Source: Thermomicrobiaceae bacterium
Lineage (GTDB): Bacteria; Chloroflexota; Chloroflexia; Thermomicrobiales; Thermomicrobiaceae
Assembly (NCBI GenBank): GCA_007122555.1
Contig: SKTL01000076.1
Location: 1 to 6,100 of the forward strand
Direction: 5' to 3'
Length of the DNA: 6,100 bases
In this document: positions 1 to 5,081 of the stretch, piece after piece
How the letters are laid out: each line of letters opens with the position of its first letter
Position numbering within the stretch: position 1 is the first letter of the stretch
The notes under the pieces: model-generated
The model's database searches: none
What the model was told of the DNA's origin: nothing
What the model saw: the letters and a program-made list of their open reading frames with translations, nothing else
Position numbers and translations under genes: made by a program

Positions 1-414
1 CCGGTCGGCCAGTTCGTGCTCTGGGATCTCGGCGGCGTTCAGCCGGATTCGCCGTTGAACTACGCCCTGCGCGGCGGGGTGCGTGACGTGGCGGTGACGG
101 TCAACGGCAGTGTCGTCGGAATGCTCTGGCAGGAATCCGTGCAACCCCGGTTAAATTCGGCCAGCAAGCTGCGGGTCCGTGACGTCATGGATACCAATGT
201 GCTGACGATGGATATCGACACGTCGGTCTACGACGTGCACCGGCAGATGCTGGAGACTGGTCGGCCGGCGATCCCGATCACCGAAGGCGGCATCTATCGC
301 GGGATTTTCACCTCGGATCGACTGATTCACGTCTATCGATACCTGCAGTCCGGGAAAACTCCGCGGGAACGTTACCGTGGTTTTGTGGAAGCGCTCGGCC
401 TGGCGGGACGATAG
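1..414 (+). CDS. CBS-domain protein, C-terminal fragment (5' end outside window)
   Basis: The frame is open from the first base to a TAG stop, giving the last 137 residues of a longer protein. A GTG at base 16 is available, but nothing marks it as a start and the frame continues upstream, so I treat the gene as partial. Residues 60-116 form one complete CBS domain: RVRDVM at the start, the DIDTSVYDV stretch, then the GIFTSDRLIHVY strand and helix. Residues 20-48 (PLNYAL..., VTVNGSVVGML) look like the second half of a preceding CBS domain, so a tandem (Bateman) pair is likely. CBS pairs usually bind adenosine nucleotides and regulate an attached domain. That domain lies outside the window. Site-2 (M50) membrane proteases often end in such a pair and are one candidate, but nothing visible here proves it. 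The gene converges on accA with only 36 bases between the stops. Confidence 0.8.
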   Translation, partial: PVGQFVLWDLGGVQPDSPLNYALRGGVRDVAVTVNGSVVGMLWQESVQPRLNSASKLRVRDVMDTNVLTMDIDTSVYDVHRQMLETGRPAIPITEGGIYRGIFTSDRLIHVYRYLQSGKTPRERYRGFVEALGLAGR

Positions 415-450
415 GCGATCAATGCCTGCGAGATGCGCTTGGGTTACGTC

Positions 451-1329
451 TTAGCTGCCGGGATTTCCTGAGGCAGTCATCGGAGTGGGGAGTTCGCCGA
501 GCATCTCTTCCTGTTTATCGACCCATGCTCCGATGTTCCGGTACTTCTGATACCGGACTTCGAGCAGGTTATCGATTCCCTGGTCACTGGCGATCGCCTC
601 GATCTCCGCCAGGTGGCGCTCGATCACGTCGCCAGTTCGCTGAATCGTTTGATCCATCGCTTCGTGCGCCGGTTCAAGTTCCGGCACAATTTCGTCGATG
701 ATCTCAAACTCCAGAAGGTCCTGAGCAGTCAACTTCAACGCCTCGGCGGCTTCCGGCGCCGCGCTGGAGTCTTTCCAGAGGATTGCGGCGCACGCCTCGG
801 GAGAGGCGACGGCGTAGACGGAGTTCTCGAGCATTAGCAGCCGGTCGGTTACGCTGATCGCCAACGCTCCGCCGCTGCCGCCTTCGCCGATTACGACGCC
901 TACGCTCGGAACCCGCAATGAGGCCAGCGCCAGCAGATTCTCCGCGATCGCTGTTGCCTGACCTCGCTCTTCCGACCCGAGGCCAGGATCAGCCCCCGGT
1001 GTATCGATGAAGCAGATGATCGGGAAATCGAACTTCTCGGCGTGCTTGAAAATACGCAGCGCCTTGCGATAGCCGTCTGGGCCCGGCATACCGAAATTGC
1101 GATCCAGATTTTCTCGGGTGTTGGAGCCCTTCTGGTGACCGAGGACCATGACCGTTCGTCCGTTGAACGCGCCGATTCCGGTAACGACAGCGGGATCATC
1201 GCCGAAGCGGCGATCACCGTGAAGCTCAACGAATCCGCTGATCAGGGCGTTGATGTAATCGAGTGAGTGCGGGCGTTCTGGTTTTCGGGCGAGTTGAACG
1301 CGTTCCCAGGCCGGTGTCGTGGCGGTCAT
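451..1329 (-). CDS. accA: Acetyl-CoA carboxylase carboxyltransferase subunit alpha
   Basis: This 292-residue protein is the alpha subunit of the carboxyltransferase, which pairs with AccD to move the carboxyl group from carboxybiotin to acetyl-CoA and make malonyl-CoA, the first committed step of fatty acid synthesis in the cytoplasm. Visible family motifs are LARKPERPHSLDY (13-25), ELHGDRRFGDD (35-45), GHQKG (64-68), NFGMPGPDGYRKALR (78-92), DTPGADPGLGSEERGQ (109-124), the GEGGSGGALA oxyanion-hole turn (148-157) and SPEACAAILWKD (176-187). Compared with E. coli AccA (319 residues) it lacks about 60 N-terminal residues and starts just before the LARxPxRP block; short forms of this kind are known in streptococci. 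Residue 114 is Asp where the common motif has Tyr (PGAYPG). The ATG overlaps the accD stop as ATGA, and a strong GGGGAGG lies 7 bases upstream inside the end of accD, which fixes this start and indicates coupled translation. Confidence 0.97.
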   Translation of the reverse strand: MTATTPAWERVQLARKPERPHSLDYINALISGFVELHGDRRFGDDPAVVTGIGAFNGRTVMVLGHQKGSNTRENLDRNFGMPGPDGYRKALRIFKHAEKFDFPIICFIDTPGADPGLGSEERGQATAIAENLLALASLRVPSVGVVIGEGGSGGALAISVTDRLLMLENSVYAVASPEACAAILWKDSSAAPEAAEALKLTAQDLLEFEIIDEIVPELEPAHEAMDQTIQRTGDVIERHLAEIEAIASDQGIDNLLEVRYQKYRNIGAWVDKQEEMLGELPTPMTASGNPGS

Positions 1330-2246
1330 GAACCATCCTCCCCGAGCCCGTTGCTGACATAGACGTAATCAGGCTGACGCCGTCCCATCGTGGCGTCGGT
1401 GTAGTGGAGCAGGAGAAGTGATAACGCTTCAGCCAACTCGCTTCTGCGGCAAACCTTGTCGATCATGCCGTGCTCCAGCAGGAACTCGGCTGTCTGGAAC
1501 CCGTCCGGCAACTTCTGGCGGGTAATCTGTTCGATAACCCGCGGACCGGCGAACCCGATCATCGCGCCGGGCTCGGCCATAATAATGTCGGCAACCATCG
1601 CGTAACTCGCGGTAACGCCGCCGTAGCAGGGATCGGTCAGAATCGAGATGTGCGGCAGCTTGTGTTCTCCAAGTCGCGATAGCGCGGCCGTCGTCTTGGC
1701 CATCTGCATCAGCGAGAACGTGCTCTCGTGCATCCGGGCTCCACCAGAGTTCGAAACACTAATGAATGGCAGACGCAACTCGATAGCCTGCTCGACTGCC
1801 CGGACAAACTTTTCGCCGAAGGCGGATCCCATGCTTGCACCGAGAAATCCGAACTCGGTCGCCGCGATCACAGCGTCGTACCCGCGAATTCGTCCCTTAC
1901 CGGTTATCAGGGATTCTCGCTGACCGGACTTTTCGGCCGTTTGCCGCAACTTGTCGCTGTAGCGATCGCCGTTCGCGGAGAAATTGAGTGGATCAGACGT
2001 GACGATGCCGCGATCCCACTCCTCGAAGCTTCCGGAATCAAGCAGGTATTCGACGCGCTGTTTGGCGGTCAGGCGAGCGTGATGGTCGCACTTGGGACAG
2101 ACGCGAAACCATCGCTCGAAGTCCTTGCTGTAGACCAGGTCTTTGCACTTCGCGCACTTGACCCAGAGACCGTCCGGAACCACCGGACCGTCATTGTCAG
2201 CATTTTCGCGGTTAAATGTGGGTTTTCGTCGAAAGAAGTCCGGCAT
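1326..2246 (-). CDS. accD: Acetyl-CoA carboxylase carboxyltransferase subunit beta
   Basis: With the ATG at 2246 the product is 306 residues, matching E. coli AccD (304). It is the zinc-containing beta subunit that binds acetyl-CoA in the carboxyltransferase heterotetramer with AccA. The N-terminal zinc ribbon is clear: Cys31 and Cys34, then Cys50 and Cys53 (CxxC-x15-CxxC), preceded by the usual MPDFFRRKP-like opening. The crotonase-fold core follows with GSFEEWD (72-78), DPLNF (85-89), GKGRIRGYDAV (117-126), EFGFLGASMGSAFGEK (131-146), SGGARMHES (167-175), GGVTASYAM (209-217) and GFAGPRVIEQT-like GFAGPRVIEQI (231-241). The frame stays open upstream to a TTG at 2357, but those 37 codons show no family similarity, and the ATG at 2246 has a GGAG 11 bases before it. 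Two positions are less usual: Asn166 before SGGARM, and Cys207-Tyr208 where TT is common in DPTTGGV. It heads an operon with accA. Confidence 0.96.
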   Translation of the reverse strand: MPDFFRRKPTFNRENADNDGPVVPDGLWVKCAKCKDLVYSKDFERWFRVCPKCDHHARLTAKQRVEYLLDSGSFEEWDRGIVTSDPLNFSANGDRYSDKLRQTAEKSGQRESLITGKGRIRGYDAVIAATEFGFLGASMGSAFGEKFVRAVEQAIELRLPFISVSNSGGARMHESTFSLMQMAKTTAALSRLGEHKLPHISILTDPCYGGVTASYAMVADIIMAEPGAMIGFAGPRVIEQITRQKLPDGFQTAEFLLEHGMIDKVCRRSELAEALSLLLLHYTDATMGRRQPDYVYVSNGLGEDGS

Positions 2247-2257
2247 GGATGCGATCA

Positions 2258-2261
2258 CTCC
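2258..2261 (-). promoter_or_regulatory. Ribosome binding site supporting the accD start
   Basis: Read on the minus strand, GGAG stands 11 bases before the ATG at 2246. Spacing is slightly long but acceptable. The in-frame ATG at 2273 and TTG at 2357 have no comparable site, and only the 2246 start gives the usual AccD length and N-terminus. Confidence 0.55.
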
Positions 2262-2300
2262 GAAGCCCTGCATGACGTAGGTAGCCGGCAAGATAGCGGA

Positions 2301-2315
2301 GAGTATAGCATACTC
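2301..2315. repeat. Perfect 6-bp inverted repeat over the accD -10
   Basis: GAGTAT and ATACTC are separated by AGC, forming a 15-base dyad in the divergent accD/glgC intergenic region. It overlaps the putative accD -10 element, the position expected for a repressor operator. A 6-bp dyad can arise by chance in 200 bases, so operator function is inference only; there is no T-run, so it is not a terminator. Confidence 0.4.
2302..2310 (-). promoter_or_regulatory. Putative extended -10 promoter for accD-accA
   Basis: On the minus strand this reads TGCTATACT: a TATACT -10 hexamer (5 of 6 to TATAAT) with the TGn extension one base before it. I see no good -35 hexamer 16-18 bases upstream, which is tolerated at extended -10 promoters. 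Transcription would start near 2295, giving a leader of about 49 bases before the accD ATG. The element lies within the inverted repeat at 2301-2315. Confidence 0.45.
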
Positions 2316-2336
2316 GGATTCTTGGACCTCAGGCAG

Positions 2337-2365
2337 TTGACCGTTCGCCGGGCTCAACTTAGAGT
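2337..2365 (+). promoter_or_regulatory. Putative sigma70-type promoter for glgC
   Basis: TTGACC (2337-2342, 5 of 6 to the -35 consensus) is followed after exactly 17 bases by TAGAGT (2360-2365, 4 of 6 to the -10 consensus). Transcription would begin near 2372, leaving a leader of about 80 bases before the glgC ATG. It points away from the accD promoter; the -10 boxes of the two are about 55 bases apart, so binding at one could affect the other. Confidence 0.5.
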
Positions 2366-2452
2366 GAGCGGATGACGTAAGAATCTGGCGGGTCTTTTCA
2401 GCGTCCTTGTTAGCACAGGCACGGAAACGGCAGCAGGAGGAGTCACGAAACC

Positions 2453-3736
2453 ATGAGCGAGGTAGCAGTCATGATTCTGGCTGGCGGCCAGGGAGAACGC
2501 CTGAGCATTCTCTCCCGTCAGCGTGCGAAACCCGCGGTGCCGTTTGCTGGAAAGTACCGGATTATCGATTTTGCGCTCTCGAACTGCGTGAATTCCGGGC
2601 TGTTCAATGTCGCCGCGCTTACGCAGTACCGCCCGCATTCACTTAACGATCATATCGGCCACGGGCGCCCCTGGGACCTCGATCGCGAGCGGAACGGCGG
2701 GATTGTGATCCTGCAGCCGTACCTTGGCCGTTCTGGATCCGGCTGGTACCAGGGAACTGCTGACGCCATTTACCACAATCTGTTCTACGTGAATGCGCGA
2801 TCGTATCAGGATGTATTGATCCTCTCGGCCGATCATGTCTACAAGATGGACTACCGCCCGATGCTCGACCTTCACCGGGAGAAGGACGCTGACGTGACGG
2901 TCGCCGTGCAACCGGTTGCCTGGGAGGATGCGCATCGCTTCGGCGTGATGTTCACCGAAGACGACGGCGAGATCATCGATTTTGACGAAAAACCGGCGGA
3001 ACCCCGCAGTAATCTGGCGTCCATGGGGGTGTACGTCTTCAAACGAGATGTGCTTCTCGAACTGTTTGATGATCGTCAGGGAGGCACGGCAATGACCGAC
3101 TTCGGTCACGAAGTGATTCCTTACCTGATCCGCTATGGGCGAGCGTACGCGCATACCTTTCACGGGTACTGGCGAGATGTGGGTACAATCCAATCCTACT
3201 GGGAAGCAAATATGGAGCAGCTGGCCGATCTGCCGGAACTGAATCTCTATGACAACGAATGGCGCATTCACACCCGGAGTGAAGAGCGACCACCGGCCAA
3301 GATCCTCGAAGGCGCTCGGGTCAATCGCAGCATGGTTTCGCATGGATGCATTATCAACAACGCGACTGTCGAGCATTCGATGCTTTCACCCGGAGTGACT
3401 GTGCACAATGGAGCAGTGATTCGTGATTCGATCATCATGACGGATGCGGAGATCGGACCAGGCGCGGTGCTTGATCGCGTAATCGTTGATAAGCAGGTAT
3501 ACGTCGGAGCGCATTCATATCTCGGCTACGGGGATGACTTCACCGTCAATCGGCTGGAGCCCAACCGGTTGAACACGGGGATCACAATCGTGGGCCGTCG
3601 CGCCCGGATTCCGCCCGGAACGCGCGCGGGCCGGAATGTGCTCATCGGGACCGACGTGATGGAGCCCGATTTCGACGAATCGGAGATTCCGAGCGGGGAG
3701 AGCATCGACTCCAGAAGCGTGGCAGTCTGGATCTGA
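2453..3736 (+). CDS. glgC: Glucose-1-phosphate adenylyltransferase (ADP-glucose pyrophosphorylase)
   Basis: This 427-residue cytoplasmic enzyme makes ADP-glucose and pyrophosphate from ATP and glucose 1-phosphate, the committed and usually allosterically controlled step of bacterial glycogen synthesis. The N-terminal nucleotidyltransferase domain shows LAGGQGERL (9-17, nucleotide loop), RAKPAVPFAGKYRIIDFALS (24-43) and NCVNSG (44-49), WYQGTADAIYHN (98-109), LSADHVYKMDY (124-134, with Asp127 the likely metal-binding catalytic residue), FDEKP (177-181, with Lys180 matching the E. coli glucose-1-phosphate-binding Lys195), MGVYVF (191-196), DFGHEVIP (216-223) and GYWRDVGTIQSYWEAN (238-253). From about 285 the C-terminal left-handed beta-helix follows, with hexapeptide-like repeats such as the AEIGPGAVLDRV stretch. 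Length is normal for the family. The ATG is preceded by AGGAGGAG at 2435-2442, 10 bases away. No glgA or glgB lies in the window. Effector specificity cannot be read from sequence alone. Confidence 0.97.
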   Translation: MSEVAVMILAGGQGERLSILSRQRAKPAVPFAGKYRIIDFALSNCVNSGLFNVAALTQYRPHSLNDHIGHGRPWDLDRERNGGIVILQPYLGRSGSGWYQGTADAIYHNLFYVNARSYQDVLILSADHVYKMDYRPMLDLHREKDADVTVAVQPVAWEDAHRFGVMFTEDDGEIIDFDEKPAEPRSNLASMGVYVFKRDVLLELFDDRQGGTAMTDFGHEVIPYLIRYGRAYAHTFHGYWRDVGTIQSYWEANMEQLADLPELNLYDNEWRIHTRSEERPPAKILEGARVNRSMVSHGCIINNATVEHSMLSPGVTVHNGAVIRDSIIMTDAEIGPGAVLDRVIVDKQVYVGAHSYLGYGDDFTVNRLEPNRLNTGITIVGRRARIPPGTRAGRNVLIGTDVMEPDFDESEIPSGESIDSRSVAVWI

Positions 3737-3882
3737 TTGTGACGATCCTCTGCAGGGACTGGACATAGCGTCGTATGATCAGAAGTTGATGCGTTACAAG
3801 AGCGTGTGCAATCGTGGCGCGGGTTACCTGGGGACAGAACGTCACGCCATTCATCGAAGCCAGGGCCGGAGTGCAACGAAGC

Positions 3883-3897
3883 TTCCGGTTTCCGGAA
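3883..3897 (+). repeat. Hairpin directly before the ribosome binding site of the GalT-like gene
   Basis: TTCCGG and CCGGAA pair perfectly around a TTT loop, giving a compact 6-bp stem. The next base begins the purine-rich AGAGGGGG ribosome binding site. The stem does not cover that site, so it could shield or space it, or protect an mRNA end. There is no T-run, so it is not an intrinsic terminator. Confidence 0.4.
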
Positions 3898-3905
3898 AGA
3901 GGGGG
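3898..3905 (+). promoter_or_regulatory. Ribosome binding site deciding the GalT-like start
   Basis: AGAGGGGG lies 9 bases before the ATG at 3915. It selects this start over the in-frame ATG codons at 3786 and 3789, which have no clear site and would add 42-43 unlike residues. Confidence 0.7.
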
Positions 3906-3914
3906 AACGGATCT

Positions 3915-5027
3915 ATGGACGAACGACAAGACATCGGACAGGCGGTTGTCGACAGAGGTATCGTCGACTTGCCGCGAGCGGTAGATGCGTTGCCAGATGA
4001 CGCGCGAGCAGCGTTTCAACGGCTCTACCACGTGTCCGAGACGGTTGGCGAGATCGATCCGCCGGAACACATGCATCGCTGGATCGAACGGTATTTCGGT
4101 TCGGTTGATACTGTATTGAGCCAGCATGTCGTTAAGGTGACTAATCGGTATACGCTGGAAGGAACGCTGTTCAACGATCTGCGATCGCGCCGCCCGCTGG
4201 AGGCGCGCATTCCGGCAGACCTCGCTGACGAAATCGCCAAGACGGCCCCCGATCCGTTTTGCGAGCCGCTGCATAATACCCCGGCGGATACGTTTGGTCG
4301 CGTTGAAGGCAAGTATTCGCTGACAGCCAGCAACATCGCGAAATACGACGGCTTTCATGGCGTGGTGATCTTCCGTGAGCATGATCCGCTGGCGTTTACC
4401 GGTGAGGTCGTTCAGGATGCGATCCAGGTCTCACGAGAGTGGATCCAGCGCTGCTATGAGCAGGATCCGAGTGCGGTGTATCCCCTCTTTATGTGGAACT
4501 GTCTCTGGAAGAGCGGCGCCTCGATTCCGCACGGTCACGCACAGATCAGCCTGACCAGGGGAATGCACTACGGCAAGGTCGAGGGACTGAGGCGTTCGAT
4601 AGTTAGCTATCGCAACGAGCATCAACGAAGCTATTTCGACGACCTGTTCTCCGTGCACGAGAGCCTGGGGATCGGACGTCAGTTCGGCAATGTTCGTGTC
4701 ATGGCGAATCTGACGCCGCTGAAAGAGAAAGAGATTGTCCTGGTAGCTGACCAGGTTGATGACGAGCTCAGCGGGGTGATCTATCGGGTGCTGCGTTGCC
4801 TGATTGAGGATCTCAACACGTCATCGTTCAATCTGGCGATCTGGGAACCGCCGATTGCCAATACCGGCGAGAACTGGGAAGATATGCCGGTTGTCGTCCG
4901 GATCGTCGATCGTGGAGATCCACTGAACCGGACCTCTGACTTCGGGGCGATGGAGCTGTATGCGGCGAGTGTGGTTTCAAGTGATCCATTTCGGGTGGCG
5001 GAAACGCTCTGGCCGGCTCTTCAGTAG
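3915..5027 (+). CDS. GalT-like HIT-superfamily nucleotidyltransferase/phosphorylase
   Basis: The 370-residue product resembles galactose-1-phosphate uridylyltransferase (GalT) in domain order. TNRYTLEGTLFNDLRSRRPL (76-95) matches the GalT opening block (NPLTGEW...R..RP), DPFC (113-116) matches the CPFC zinc motif, VIFREHDPL (151-159) matches the strand carrying a zinc-binding His, and SGASIPHGHAQ (200-210) is the HxHxQ catalytic motif, with His208 the expected nucleophile that would carry the NMP. Residues 255-310 look like the second HIT-type half. By alignment, zinc ligands would be Cys116, His156 and His206, but the first Cys is Asp113. The family transfers a nucleoside monophosphate between phosphorylated sugars or to phosphate. 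The true substrate is unknown: UDP-hexose, ADP-glucose and dinucleoside polyphosphates are all possible. Its place downstream of glgC on the same strand hints at ADP-glucose, which is inference. The start rests on the AGAGGGGG site. Confidence 0.8.
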   Translation: MDERQDIGQAVVDRGIVDLPRAVDALPDDARAAFQRLYHVSETVGEIDPPEHMHRWIERYFGSVDTVLSQHVVKVTNRYTLEGTLFNDLRSRRPLEARIPADLADEIAKTAPDPFCEPLHNTPADTFGRVEGKYSLTASNIAKYDGFHGVVIFREHDPLAFTGEVVQDAIQVSREWIQRCYEQDPSAVYPLFMWNCLWKSGASIPHGHAQISLTRGMHYGKVEGLRRSIVSYRNEHQRSYFDDLFSVHESLGIGRQFGNVRVMANLTPLKEKEIVLVADQVDDELSGVIYRVLRCLIEDLNTSSFNLAIWEPPIANTGENWEDMPVVVRIVDRGDPLNRTSDFGAMELYAASVVSSDPFRVAETLWPALQ

Positions 5028-5081
5028 CCTTGAATCACGCGTTGGAAATCGAATATTGCAAGCGGATCGGAATGGCGCGGT

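Larger units (their letters stand above)
3737..3914 (+). other. Intergenic region between glgC and the GalT-like gene
   Basis: These 178 bases hold no gene I can support. The frame of the downstream gene is open back to 3786, but the encoded residues resemble no GalT N-terminus. A TATGAT at 3774-3779 resembles a -10 box but has no good -35 at 16-18 bases. No terminator with a T-run follows glgC, so read-through from glgC is possible. Confidence 0.5.

Noticed and set aside
180..187. TGACGTCA palindrome
   Set aside because: It lies inside the CBS-domain coding sequence, encoding the conserved RDVM, and needs no regulatory explanation.
415..450. Possible bidirectional terminator between the CBS gene and accA
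   Set aside because: I found no convincing stem with a T-run on either strand in the 36 bases.
2247..2357. N-terminal extension of accD from a TTG at 2357
   Set aside because: The extra 37 residues show no AccD similarity, would run over the putative accD promoter, and the ATG at 2246 gives the normal length with a ribosome binding site.
1728..2375. Long plus-strand open frame opposite accD
   Set aside because: It is antisense to a clear accD, has no recognisable motif and reflects codon bias of the true gene.
2639..3376. Long minus-strand open frame opposite glgC
   Set aside because: It is antisense to well-conserved glgC motifs and its product resembles nothing I recognise.
3723..3761. 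Possible terminator hairpin around the glgC stop (GGATC/GATCC with outer CAGTC/GACTG)
   Set aside because: The stem is short, broken by unpaired bases, has a 10-base loop and no T-run follows.
3786..3914. Upstream start for the GalT-like gene at 3786
   Set aside because: The 43 extra residues look like translated intergenic DNA, and a strong ribosome binding site sits before the ATG at 3915.
3642..4382. Long minus-strand open frame across the glgC end and the GalT-like gene
   Set aside because: It overlaps two supported genes antisense, has an Arg-rich low-plausibility product and no recognisable motif.
5030..5059. Promoter-like TTGAAT plus TATTGC before hyuA
   Set aside because: The -10 match is only 3 of 6 at 18-base spacing, which is within chance.
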